64,000 nt of DNA. Source: Spirochaetota bacterium (lineage in GTDB: Bacteria; Spirochaetota; Brachyspiria; Brachyspirales; JACRPF01). The position numbers and the translations under genes were made by a program. Below are positions 1 to 8,052 of the stretch, one piece after another (position 1 is the stretch's first letter; each line of letters opens with the position of its first letter). The notes under the pieces are model-generated. The model was not told where the DNA came from, ran no database searches, and saw only the letters and a list, made by a program, of their open reading frames with translations. The DNA is taken from NCBI GenBank assembly GCA_016214035.1, contig JACRPF010000017.1, positions 32,838 to 96,837 on the forward strand, given 5' to 3'.

Positions 1-1
1 G

Positions 2-682
2 CCGGAGAACGATACCTTCATCGCATCAAAATTCTCCCGGAAAGACCGGTCCGGAAAGAAACAGTGCAAGCGCGATTTACAGAAGCGTTTTCTCCTCGCC
101 GAGGATGATGATGTCGCAATCATCGGCGCCGTCGGCCGTTTTGTGCATCAGAAAGGATACGACCTTCTCGCGGAAAAAATAGCCGACATCGTGAACAATA
201 TGCGCGTACAGGTTGTCATTCTCGGCACCGGGGATCCGGGACTCGAACGCTTCTTCGGCGATCTCCCGAAGTCGTTTCCCGGGCGCATAGGCTCCTATAT
301 CGGTTTCAGCAATGAGCTTGCACACGTCATCGAAGCGGGCTCCGACTTCTTCATCATGCCGTCGCTCTATGAACCGTGCGGATTGAACCAGATATACTCG
401 CTTCGCTACGGTACGCTTCCCATAGTGCGCGCCACCGGCGGCCTTGACGATACTGTTAAAAACTATAATGAGGTGTCCGCTGAAGGCAACGGATTCAAGT
501 TCTGGGATGCCACCGGCACGGCGCTCTATTACACCGTCGGCTGGGCGATAAGCACCTATTACGACCGGCCGGCACATATGGCAACGCTTATCGACAATGC
601 CATGAGCGAGGACTTCTCCTGGGAAAAGACCGCCGCGGAATATGAAACGGCATACCGGCGTGTCCTTGAGCACCAGCACTGA
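2..682 (+). CDS. glgA: Glycogen synthase, C-terminal part (cut by window edge)
   Basis: This is the C-terminal GT-B half of a glycogen/starch synthase (GT5), which transfers glucose from ADP- or UDP-glucose to the growing alpha-1,4-glucan in the cytoplasm. The reading frame is open from base 2, so the start lies outside the window. Seen directly: GRFVHQKGYDLLAE, matching the family's R-x-x-x-QKG-x-DL signature, and SLYEPCGLNQIYSLRYG followed by RATGGLDDTV, which is the sugar-nucleotide-binding E-x7-E region and the conserved T-GGL-DT loop. The last residues, after an aromatic-rich helix, resemble a normal C-terminus, so the 3' end looks intact. No other glycogen genes follow; the next gene has its own promoter. 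Confidence 0.93.
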   Translation, partial: PENDTFIASKFSRKDRSGKKQCKRDLQKRFLLAEDDDVAIIGAVGRFVHQKGYDLLAEKIADIVNNMRVQVVILGTGDPGLERFFGDLPKSFPGRIGSYIGFSNELAHVIEAGSDFFIMPSLYEPCGLNQIYSLRYGTLPIVRATGGLDDTVKNYNEVSAEGNGFKFWDATGTALYYTVGWAISTYYDRPAHMATLIDNAMSEDFSWEKTAAEYETAYRRVLEHQH

Positions 683-687
683 TTCGA

Positions 688-715
688 TTGATATTCTATT
701 ACCTGCGCATATAAT
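688..715 (+). promoter_or_regulatory. Promoter of the secreted-protein/queH pair
   Basis: TTGATA (688-693) and a perfect TATAAT (710-715) are separated by 16 bp. The pair sits just after the glgA stop and about 30 bp before the next gene's start. Confidence 0.6.
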
Positions 716-745
716 AACATCAAACACGTTTATAAGGAGTCTGCC

Positions 746-1435
746 ATGAGAAAAAGCCTGTTTCTGCTGTCACTTATCGCCACCGCAACCATCTATGCGC
801 AATTCGACCTCGCCTTCCTTCCCGCGTTTGAACACCGGACGTACCAGCGCATCACCACTGACGGTACCACGGTCGCACATACATATCTCACACGCACCGG
901 CGATACCGTAAAGATAGCATATACCAACGGCAATGACAGCAGCGCCTATGGATTTACAGTAACGGGCAAACCGCTGGACTACCGGCATTACCTCAACGGC
1001 AAACTCACGGAAACCGTTATCTACGACTGGAATATGAAAAAAATACATTTCGACGGCATTGTTGACGGAGCGCAGATCAAGGAAACACATGATCTCAAAG
1101 ACAATACCATATGCGCGTTCATGGTCTCCGAGGTATTCCGCGGATATCCCTGGGGCAAGGATAATTCAAAAGATTTCAATATTTTCAGCGTTGAAAAAGG
1201 CAGAAAATATTTTGACGCTGTGCTCAAAGTAAGCAGAAAAGATGTCGCCGTTCCGGGCACATCGTACAAGGCAAACATCGTAAAACTATCAGCGGGCTTC
1301 GGATTCATCAAACTTGAACAGAAATACGACTTCTATTACAGCACCACCGGCACGCACGCACTTGTCTACTACGACGGCGTTGACGGCCTTGACCGCAAAC
1401 TCACCTCCACGCTGAAGACCAACGAAACACGCTGA
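746..1435 (+). CDS. Secreted protein of unknown function
   Basis: A 229-residue protein whose first 18 residues form a typical signal peptide ending in a small-residue cleavage site (about IYA/QF). It should therefore act in the periplasm or outer membrane. The rest is beta-rich with no transmembrane segment. Its alternating pattern vaguely recalls DUF3108-type periplasmic proteins, but I cannot assign it. The start is supported by AAGGAG eight bases upstream. The stop codon directly abuts the ATG of queH (TGA then ATG with no gap), so the two genes are co-transcribed and probably translationally coupled. No functional link to queuosine synthesis is evident. Confidence 0.75.
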   Translation: MRKSLFLLSLIATATIYAQFDLAFLPAFEHRTYQRITTDGTTVAHTYLTRTGDTVKIAYTNGNDSSAYGFTVTGKPLDYRHYLNGKLTETVIYDWNMKKIHFDGIVDGAQIKETHDLKDNTICAFMVSEVFRGYPWGKDNSKDFNIFSVEKGRKYFDAVLKVSRKDVAVPGTSYKANIVKLSAGFGFIKLEQKYDFYYSTTGTHALVYYDGVDGLDRKLTSTLKTNETR

Positions 1436-1993
1436 ATGGCGTCTGTCGTTGTCCACGCCTGCTGCGCTCCGTGCGCAATCTATCCGCACAGGGTAATGAG
1501 CGGCATCTACAGGACCACCTTCTTCTTTTTCAACCCGAACATCGAACCGGACGATGAATATAACCGGCGCTTAAGCGAGTTGAAACGTTATGCCACCGAA
1601 GACGGGATGACGCTTGTCGTCGACCGCGGCGGACGCGAGCAGTGGCTTGAGGCGGTCCGCGGGCTGGAAGACGAACCGGAAGGCGGAAAACGCTGCGAAC
1701 AGTGTTTCCGGTTCAGGCTTGCGAGGACCGTACAGTTCGCAAAAGCGAACAACGCCGATCTCTGCACTACGGTTATGAGCATCAGCCCCCACAAGAACAG
1801 CGATGTGATCAACAGGATCGGATTGGATCTTGTCAACGGCAGCGGCGTCACATGGCTTGAGGCCGATTTCAAAAAGGGCGGCGGTTTTCAGAAATCGCTG
1901 ACGCTTTCGAAACAGGAGAACCTGTACCGCCAGAACTACTGCGGCTGTCTGGCTTCACTGCGGCGGCGAAGCGGCCGTCTTGACAAACAATGA
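1436..1993 (+). CDS. queH: Epoxyqueuosine reductase QueH (DUF208)
   Basis: QueH catalyses the last step of queuosine synthesis, reducing epoxyqueuosine to queuosine in tRNA. It is the iron-sulfur enzyme that replaces cobalamin-dependent QueG. Seen in the 185 residues: the N-terminal HACCAPCAIYP motif (Cys-Cys-x-x-Cys), FFNPNI, CEQCFRFRL in the middle, TTVMSISPHKN, and a C-terminal YCGC. These cysteine motifs are the QueH hallmarks and the length is normal. It has no separate ribosome-binding site and starts immediately after the upstream stop, which implies coupled translation. The B12-independent type is notable because the next gene encodes a B12-dependent ribonucleotide reductase. Confidence 0.92.
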   Translation: MASVVVHACCAPCAIYPHRVMSGIYRTTFFFFNPNIEPDDEYNRRLSELKRYATEDGMTLVVDRGGREQWLEAVRGLEDEPEGGKRCEQCFRFRLARTVQFAKANNADLCTTVMSISPHKNSDVINRIGLDLVNGSGVTWLEADFKKGGGFQKSLTLSKQENLYRQNYCGCLASLRRRSGRLDKQ

Positions 1994-2051
1994 AAATATA
2001 ATACATTACCTTTTCCCCCGATTAACATAATACATAGTAGCAGGTCTGATA

Positions 2052-4337
2052 ATGAAAAAGAACATCGAGCTTTCGGCAAATGCGCGGCATGTACTCAACA
2101 AACGATATCTCAAACGCGATGATGACGGTACCGCAACGGAAACACCGGAAGACATGTTCCGCCGTGTGGCGAAAAACATCGCCGAAGCCGATGCGCTCTA
2201 CGGCTCGAAAGCCGATGTTGAGGCTGCAGCGGAGGCGTTCTATGACATCATGATAACGCGCGTGTTCATGCCGAACTCGCCTACGCTCATGAACGCCGGA
2301 CGCGAGCTTCAGCAGCTTGCAGCCTGCTTCGTACTTCCCGTCGAAGACTCGATGGAAAAAATATTTGAAAGCATCAAGAATTCCGCCCTCATCCATAAAT
2401 CCGGCGGCGGCACCGGCTATTCATTCTCGCGTCTGCGCCCGAAAAACGACAGCGTAAAATCGACATCCGGGGTATCGAGCGGCCCTATGTCGTTCATGAA
2501 GGTTTTCAATGCCGCCACCGAGGTCATCAAACAGGGCGGCACACGCCGCGGCGCAAACATGGGAATTCTCCGCATCGACCATCCGGACATCCTGGAATTC
2601 ATCACGTCAAAATCCGACACGAAAGACCTTACCAACTTCAATATATCTGTTGCCGTCACGGATGCGTTCATGAAAGCCGTCGCGAACAACACGATGTATG
2701 ACCTCATCAACCCGCGGACAAAAAAAATCGCCCGTCAGGAGAACGCTGTCGATGTGTTCAACCTCATGACGCAGCTTGCATGGCAGAACGGCGAGCCGGG
2801 CATCGTGTTCATCGACCGCATCAACGCGTATAATCCCACGCCGGCCGTCGGCGAAATTGAAAGCACCAACCCCTGCGGTGAACAGCCGCTGCTCCCGTAT
2901 GAAGCGTGCAATCTCGGCTCGCTCAATGTGTCACTGTTCGTCAACGACAAAAAGATAGATTATGCCGGCATGAAAAAGGCGATACATACCGCGGTTCATT
3001 TCCTCGACAACGTCATCGATATGAGCAAGTATCCGCTCCCCGAGATCGATGCGCTGGTGAAAGCAAACAGAAAGATCGGCCTCGGCCTCATGGGTTTTGC
3101 CGACATGCTCTATTTGATGGAAGTCGCCTACGACAGTCCCGAGGCCGAGAAAATAGCCCGGGAAGTCATGGAATTCATACAGACGGAAAGTAAGATTAAG
3201 AGCGATGAACTCGCAGCTGTCCGCGGTACGTTTCCGAATTACGATAAAAGCATCTATAAAGGCAAACGGAAGATTCGCAATGCCACGACAACGACCATCG
3301 CGCCCACCGGCACCATCAGCATCATAGCCGCGGCTTCCAGCGGTATCGAACCGGTGTTCGGCCTTGCATTCATCAGAAATGTTCTAGACGGCACTGAAAT
3401 GCTCGAAATAAACCCTGTTTTTGAGGCCATTGCAAAACGTGAAGGTTTCTATTCCGAAGATCTGATGAAAAAGGTGGCAAAAGCCGGAACAGTGAAACAT
3501 CTTGCCGAAGTTCCTGAAAAATGGCGCACGGTGTTCCGCACCTCGCACGATATCAGCCCCGAATGGCATATACGCCTGCAGGCGGCTTTCCAGGCATATA
3601 CCGACAACGCCGTGTCAAAGACCATCAACTTCCCAAAAACAGCCACCGTAGACGACGTTAAAGAGACCTATATGATGGCCTATTCGCTCAACTGCAAAGG
3701 CGTCACCGTTTATCGCGACGGATCACGCGAGAATCAGGTATTGAACATCGGCGAAGTGAACAAGACCGGCACGAAAGCTGAGGATGTTCAGGTTGACCAT
3801 GAGGTGGTAGTCCACGGTCACATCAAACCCCGCGAACGTCCGAAACGCACATTCGGTTCGACCCAGAAAATACCCACCGCCTGCGGAAATCTGTATGTAA
3901 CTATCAATGAGGACGACCATGGCCTCTGCGAACTATTCGCCACCATTGGAAAATCCGGCGGCTGCGCATCTTCGCAGGCCGAAGGCATCAGCCGCATGAT
4001 ATCGCTCACGCTCAGAAGCGGTATTGAAGTGGGTTCCGTCGTCAAGCAGCTTCGCGGTATACGCTGCACCTCTCCCATCTGGGAAGACGGTGAGATGATA
4101 CTCTCCTGCCCGGACGCCATCGGGCGGGCGCTAGACATGTACATGCAGCATCGCGATGAGAATGCACCGGCGATTAGCGGCGTGAAAGTCTCAATTGAAG
4201 AGCGTGAAAACGAGCATGCGAAACCGTCATCGGCGGCAACAGTACAGACCGGCGGCTGCCCGGAATGCGGCGGAGTACTTGAACGTTCAGAAGGATGCAT
4301 GAAATGCCGCACGTGCGGCTATTCCAAGTGTGATTAA
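2052..4337 (+). CDS. nrdJ: Class II (adenosylcobalamin-dependent) ribonucleotide reductase
   Basis: Converts ribonucleotides to deoxyribonucleotides using a thiyl radical generated from adenosylcobalamin, with or without oxygen. The 761 residues show MPNSPTLMNAG and LAACFVLPVEDS near residues 75-100 (first redox cysteine), NPCGEQPLLPYEACNLGSLN starting near residue 273 (radical-site cysteine and glutamate), and PTGTISIIAAASSGIEP. The C-terminal part carries a TSCPD-type domain (CTSPIWEDGEM) and ends in a zinc-ribbon-like tail with C-x2-C pairs (CPECGG, CRTCGY), as in the long NrdJ form. No small subunit or NrdR-type regulator is adjacent. Its need for cobamide links it to the cobU-cobS-cbiR operon near 48-50 kb. 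I saw no cobalamin riboswitch in the 58 bp upstream. Confidence 0.95.
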   Translation: MKKNIELSANARHVLNKRYLKRDDDGTATETPEDMFRRVAKNIAEADALYGSKADVEAAAEAFYDIMITRVFMPNSPTLMNAGRELQQLAACFVLPVEDSMEKIFESIKNSALIHKSGGGTGYSFSRLRPKNDSVKSTSGVSSGPMSFMKVFNAATEVIKQGGTRRGANMGILRIDHPDILEFITSKSDTKDLTNFNISVAVTDAFMKAVANNTMYDLINPRTKKIARQENAVDVFNLMTQLAWQNGEPGIVFIDRINAYNPTPAVGEIESTNPCGEQPLLPYEACNLGSLNVSLFVNDKKIDYAGMKKAIHTAVHFLDNVIDMSKYPLPEIDALVKANRKIGLGLMGFADMLYLMEVAYDSPEAEKIAREVMEFIQTESKIKSDELAAVRGTFPNYDKSIYKGKRKIRNATTTTIAPTGTISIIAAASSGIEPVFGLAFIRNVLDGTEMLEINPVFEAIAKREGFYSEDLMKKVAKAGTVKHLAEVPEKWRTVFRTSHDISPEWHIRLQAAFQAYTDNAVSKTINFPKTATVDDVKETYMMAYSLNCKGVTVYRDGSRENQVLNIGEVNKTGTKAEDVQVDHEVVVHGHIKPRERPKRTFGSTQKIPTACGNLYVTINEDDHGLCELFATIGKSGGCASSQAEGISRMISLTLRSGIEVGSVVKQLRGIRCTSPIWEDGEMILSCPDAIGRALDMYMQHRDENAPAISGVKVSIEERENEHAKPSSAATVQTGGCPECGGVLERSEGCMKCRTCGYSKCD

Positions 4338-4363
4338 AAAGACCTCAAATTATTCACATAAAA

Positions 4364-4393
4364 AAAGAGCCGGCGGATAACCGCCGGCTCTTT
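4364..4393. terminator. Bidirectional intrinsic terminator between nrdJ and gdhA
   Basis: A 13-bp perfect stem (4364-4376 with 4381-4393) with an ATAA loop. It is flanked by an A-run on the left and T-rich sequence on the right, so it can stop transcripts from both convergent genes. Confidence 0.92.
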
Positions 4394-4417
4394 CGTTTTC
4401 CAACGTTGAAAAGTGAC

Positions 4418-5776
4418 TCAGACAATACCGTACGCGTGCATCGCCTTTGCAACTTTGACGAATCCGGCGATATTTGCGCCCATAAGATAGTCGCCTTTCT
4501 TGCCGTACGCTTCCGCGGCACCGATACACTGCTTGTGAATGTCCTTCATGATCCGGCTGAGGTTCTGATCGACCTCTTCGCGGCTCCAGTAGAAACGTTG
4601 GCTCTGCTGAGCCATTTCAAGACCCGATGTGGCGACACCGCCCGCGTTCGCGGCCTTGGCCGGTCCGTAGAGGACGTTGCCGGACTGATAGATCTTGATA
4701 GCGTCAAGATCGGACGGCATATTCGCGCCTTCAGAGACGCAGAAACAGCCGTTCTTGACCATCGCCTGCGCATTCGCGGCGTTGATCTCGTTCTGGGTTG
4801 CCGAGGGGAACGCGCAATCAAGTTTGATGCCCTGTTCGCGCACGACATCCCATACACCCTTGCCGTCGAAATATTTAGCCGATTTGTATTCGGCTGCATA
4901 TTCCTTGATGCGGCCGCGGCGTTTTTCCTTCAGGTCGATGATGAAAGCGAGCTTTTTCGCGTCTATGCCTTCCTCGTCGATGATGGTGCCGTTCGAATCT
5001 GAAACGCTGATGCATTTGCCGCCGAGGTGGTTTACTTTTTCTATCGTGTACTGGGCCACATTGCCCGAACCCGACACGATGCAGCGAAGACCCTTCATCT
5101 CTTTAGTGCGCGTCGCAAGCATCTCTGCCGCGAAATACACGGCGCCGTATCCGGTTGCTTCCGGACGTATGAGACTTCCGCCGTACTCAAGGGCGCGGCC
5201 GGTCAGAACGCCGGTGTGCTCGTTACGCAGTTTCTTGTAATAGCCGTACATGTAGCCTATCTCGCGTCCGCCCACGCCGATATCTCCGGCGGGTACGTCG
5301 GTGTCCTGGCCGATATGGCGGAACAGCTCGCGCATGAAGGCCTGGCAGAAACGCATCACTTCATAGTCGGACTTCCCTTTCGGATCGAAATCGCAGCCGC
5401 CCTTGGCGCCGCCCATCGGGAGCGTCGTAAGCGAGTTCTTGAAGATCTGTTCGAAACCGAGGAATTTGATGATGCCGAGATTTACCGACGGATGGAAACG
5501 GAGTCCCCCTTTATAGGGTCCGATCGCATTGTTGAACTGCACGCGCATGCCGCGGTTGACCTGCACTTCGCCCTTGTCGTCCGTCCAGGGCACGCGGAAC
5601 GTTATGGCACGATCCGGCTCGACGATACGCTCATAGATCTTCGACTTGACGAATTCAGGATGCTTCTGGACGGTGGGTTCCAGCGTCTCAAGCACTTCCT
5701 TGACCGCCTGGTGAAATTCCGCTTCACCGGGGTTCTTCGCCTTCACTTTTTCAATCACTTCTGAAATGACCGACAT
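4418..5776 (-). CDS. gdhA: NADP-type glutamate dehydrogenase
   Basis: Catalyses reductive amination of 2-oxoglutarate to glutamate, a main entry point for ammonium. The 452 residues follow the hexameric bacterial family: PMGGAKGGCDFDPKGKS contains the catalytic lysine region, PAGDIGVGGREIGYMYG follows, and SGSGNVAQYTIEK is the Rossmann glycine motif. The frame is open another 28 codons upstream, but those codons lie in the promoter and operators. The chosen ATG (5774-5776) has AAGGAGACC just before it. The promoter and two palindromes directly upstream indicate specific regulation, plausibly by nitrogen or amino-acid status (inference). The gene stands alone and ends at the shared terminator. 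Confidence 0.96.
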   Translation of the reverse strand: MSVISEVIEKVKAKNPGEAEFHQAVKEVLETLEPTVQKHPEFVKSKIYERIVEPDRAITFRVPWTDDKGEVQVNRGMRVQFNNAIGPYKGGLRFHPSVNLGIIKFLGFEQIFKNSLTTLPMGGAKGGCDFDPKGKSDYEVMRFCQAFMRELFRHIGQDTDVPAGDIGVGGREIGYMYGYYKKLRNEHTGVLTGRALEYGGSLIRPEATGYGAVYFAAEMLATRTKEMKGLRCIVSGSGNVAQYTIEKVNHLGGKCISVSDSNGTIIDEEGIDAKKLAFIIDLKEKRRGRIKEYAAEYKSAKYFDGKGVWDVVREQGIKLDCAFPSATQNEINAANAQAMVKNGCFCVSEGANMPSDLDAIKIYQSGNVLYGPAKAANAGGVATSGLEMAQQSQRFYWSREEVDQNLSRIMKDIHKQCIGAAEAYGKKGDYLMGANIAGFVKVAKAMHAYGIV

Positions 5777-5795
5777 AGTGGGTCTCCTTATTGTT

Positions 5796-5821
5796 AATAT
5801 AGGCAATGCCTTGCCTATATT
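5796..5821. promoter_or_regulatory. gdhA operator 1 (downstream palindrome)
   Basis: Perfect inverted repeat with 11-bp arms AATATAGGCAA/TTGCCTATATT and a 4-bp centre. It lies at the predicted gdhA transcription start. Its core GGCAA-N4-TTGCC is shared with operator 2 on the other side of the promoter. Binding here should block initiation or elongation. Confidence 0.75.
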
Positions 5822-5822
5822 G

Positions 5823-5850
5823 ATACTACCACACCTGCCAATATTGTCAA
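5823..5850 (-). promoter_or_regulatory. gdhA promoter
   Basis: On the minus strand, TTGACA (5845-5850) and TAGTAT (5823-5828) are separated by 16 bp. The predicted start falls inside operator 1, and operator 2 lies just upstream of the -35 element. Confidence 0.75.
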
Positions 5851-5855
5851 GATAC

Positions 5856-5869
5856 GGCAATACATTGCC
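5856..5869. promoter_or_regulatory. gdhA operator 2 (upstream palindrome)
   Basis: GGCAATACATTGCC, a 14-bp palindrome with the same GGCAA-N4-TTGCC core as operator 1. The two centres are 54 bp apart, close to five helical turns, so the sites lie on nearly the same face of the helix and a looped or bridged repressor is possible. Confidence 0.7.
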
Positions 5870-5894
5870 TATGTATTTCGGCAGGTGCAGTCAA

Positions 5895-5922
5895 TTGATT
5901 TTCCGATGGAATTAGATATTAT
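5895..5922 (+). promoter_or_regulatory. Promoter giving a near-leaderless DUF116 mRNA
   Basis: TTGATT (5895-5900), 16-bp spacer, TATTAT (5917-5922). The expected +1 is about base 5929, one base before the ATG, and no Shine-Dalgarno sequence is present. Confidence 0.55.
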
Positions 5923-5929
5923 ATGATAT

Positions 5930-6751
5930 ATGAACGATGAAAAACAAAAGAACAAGCTTCCGGCCGGCACAAAACTCGGCGACCAGTGGAGCGGATGGGA
6001 CGGAAACCTCAAACGCGAACATGTGGATGCGCGCACTACCCCGCTCCTGTTCGGACTCCTGTTCCTCTTCGCGGTACTGCTCAGCAGCATCGGCATCGCC
6101 TTCATCCTGTACATGATATCTCCGCGCGTCTCCGGCTGGGGAAGCGCCGTCAACGCCGCGGTCACCAACAGTTTTCTCGCCGTTATCACCATCGTCATCA
6201 TCGCACATGCAATCGTTCAGATCGCGGCGATATTCAAAATATCGCTGTTCTCATATTTCATATACCGCTTTTTCCCGCGGCTTATCACGCTGAACATCCC
6301 CATGCTTGCCGCCCGGCTCTTGGGCATACCCAAAGACCGCATGAGCAATTCATATGTGCGGTTTCATAACAATATCGTGCGCGGCATGCGGAAAAAAATA
6401 CCTCCGGAACGTCTGCTGGTGCTTCTGCCGCGCTGTCTTACCAAGGAGACACGTGAACGGATTTTATCACTCTGCGCATCACGGGGCTGTCCGGTAATCG
6501 TCGCGGCCGGCGGTGAGATGGCGCGGGATAAAGTGCGCGATGTAAACCCGGCGGCGGTCATCGCGGTCGCCTGTGAGCGCGATCTGCACAGCGGCATTCT
6601 CGAGGTTATGCGCAAAGTAACTGTTGTCGGTGTCGCCAATACACGCCCCAAGGGTCCCTGTGCGCTCACCGAAGTCGATATCGCCGAAATCGAAGCATGG
6701 ATGCGCCATTTTCTCGGCGATGCTGCAGCTGTCGTTCAGCCGAAAGCCTAG
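5930..6751 (+). CDS. DUF116 family membrane protein
   Basis: A 273-residue protein with an N-terminal cytoplasmic stretch, two hydrophobic segments (roughly residues 42-66 and 78-105) and a cytoplasmic C-terminal domain. The C-terminal half matches DUF116: LLGIPKDRM, the LLVLLPRCL motif, a conserved cysteine in ASRGCPV, AVIAVACERDL and the ending RPKGPCALTEVD. DUF116 proteins are widespread in anaerobes and probably bind a metal or iron-sulfur cofactor through these cysteines, but no activity is established, so no function is assigned. Its stop overlaps the stop of the convergent oxidoreductase by 4 bp. It appears to be translated from a near-leaderless message. Confidence 0.85.
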   Translation: MNDEKQKNKLPAGTKLGDQWSGWDGNLKREHVDARTTPLLFGLLFLFAVLLSSIGIAFILYMISPRVSGWGSAVNAAVTNSFLAVITIVIIAHAIVQIAAIFKISLFSYFIYRFFPRLITLNIPMLAARLLGIPKDRMSNSYVRFHNNIVRGMRKKIPPERLLVLLPRCLTKETRERILSLCASRGCPVIVAAGGEMARDKVRDVNPAAVIAVACERDLHSGILEVMRKVTVVGVANTRPKGPCALTEVDIAEIEAWMRHFLGDAAAVVQPKA

Positions 6752-8037
6752 TAAAACTCTTTCAGCAACTCGGCAATCGTCACCGATCGTTTTTCCTTCA
6801 CCGACTTCCATACGGCTTCGCCGGTACAAACAGCCATAGCTCCCACATTCGCATTTGACATAATTTCATAGCCGCGTTTCGGATCCGGGCCGAGGAAGAG
6901 ATCCTCCTGCAGAATCGGATCGGCACCGCCGTGCCCGCCTTCACGCTCAAGCACGTCTATCATATCGCGCGCGCCGCCGAACAGCGGCATATAGGAAAGC
7001 GTATATTCTTTTGCAGGGAACGGCGTACGTGACACCGCGTGATTGACATTCAGTTCTATGCGCCCTTTCGTGCCGTTGATGACCGCAAGAAATCCCTCGT
7101 ACGGCGCCGAGAAATTGACGCTGTAACTGAAAAGCGCCCCTTTATCGTACTTTATGGCCGCCGTGTAGGTGTCTTCGATGTTTATCGCACTGTCGAATAT
7201 GCACATATCGGGACGATAATTCGTATATGCCGCTTTCACCGTTCCGAGATGATCATCCTTCGGCCCCTGTGTTGCCGACCGGGCTGCCCAGCGCATGTAA
7301 TATGCGCAATCATTACGTACCGCACAGGTGCCGCAATGGCGCCCGTCACCCTTCAGCGGATTCGTCTCGCCGTTAGCACCGAAGTAGTTGAGCGCCCCGA
7401 ATGCAAATACCTCCACCGGTTTCTGATCAAGCCACCATGACACCAGATCGAAATGATGCGTGGATTTGTGTATTGACAATCCGCCGGAATTTTCGCGCAT
7501 GCGGTTCCATCGCTTGAAATAGCTCGCGCCGTGATAGGTGTCGATATACCAGTTCAAATCGACCGACGTTATTCGGCCCACTTTGCCTTCAAGAATAAGC
7601 TCCTTAACCTTGCGGCAATGCGCTGCATAGCGGTAATTGAACGTAACCGTCACCCTGCCTTTGCTTTGCTTTTCCGCTTCAAGTACACGACGGCAGTCCT
7701 CGGATGTGGTGACCATCGGCTTTTCACAGATAACGTTCAGGTTCTTTGCAAGCGCCTTCAGTATATAGATGACATGCGTACGGTCCATACTGGTCACGAT
7801 GACGGTGTCCGGATTCGTCTTTGCCACCATGTCGTCGAACGAATCCTCACCGATGAATGTGGGTATCTGTTTCATATCGGGGAACTGTTCACAGCACACC
7901 TCGAACCTGCGTGCGTCGATATCGAGCATCGCCACGATTTCGCCCTGTTCGCGGAATTTCTTCTGCAGCGCTCCGATGAACATATGTATCCCTCTGCCGC
8001 TCACACCGCATACCGCATAGCGTTTTTTCGCCGTCAT
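6748..8037 (-). CDS. Gfo/Idh/MocA-family oxidoreductase
   Basis: A 429-residue NAD(P)-dependent sugar or polyol dehydrogenase-like enzyme. The N-terminal Rossmann fold has the variant glycine motif CGVSGRG, and the catalytic-region EKP motif is present (VICEKPMVTT, about residue 100). A C-terminal beta-sheet domain follows. A small cysteine cluster (HCGTCAVRNDC, C-x2-C-x5-C) in the second domain could bind a metal; I have seen similar insertions in this superfamily, but their role is inferred. It is preceded by AGGAG and lies 15 bp downstream of a lacI-type gene on the same strand, so regulator and enzyme form an operon. The substrate is unknown; a sugar, cyclitol or uronate is likely. Confidence 0.88.
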   Translation of the reverse strand: MTAKKRYAVCGVSGRGIHMFIGALQKKFREQGEIVAMLDIDARRFEVCCEQFPDMKQIPTFIGEDSFDDMVAKTNPDTVIVTSMDRTHVIYILKALAKNLNVICEKPMVTTSEDCRRVLEAEKQSKGRVTVTFNYRYAAHCRKVKELILEGKVGRITSVDLNWYIDTYHGASYFKRWNRMRENSGGLSIHKSTHHFDLVSWWLDQKPVEVFAFGALNYFGANGETNPLKGDGRHCGTCAVRNDCAYYMRWAARSATQGPKDDHLGTVKAAYTNYRPDMCIFDSAINIEDTYTAAIKYDKGALFSYSVNFSAPYEGFLAVINGTKGRIELNVNHAVSRTPFPAKEYTLSYMPLFGGARDMIDVLEREGGHGGADPILQEDLFLGPDPKRGYEIMSNANVGAMAVCTGEAVWKSVKEKRSVTIAELLKEFY

Positions 8038-8052
8038 GATCTGCTCCTGTTT

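Noticed and set aside
77..727. 216-codon minus-strand frame opposite glgA
   Set aside because: The plus strand encodes clear glycogen synthase motifs over the same bases.
5777..5860. Longer gdhA with an extra 28 N-terminal residues
   Set aside because: The extension covers the promoter and operator, and the internal ATG has a strong Shine-Dalgarno sequence.
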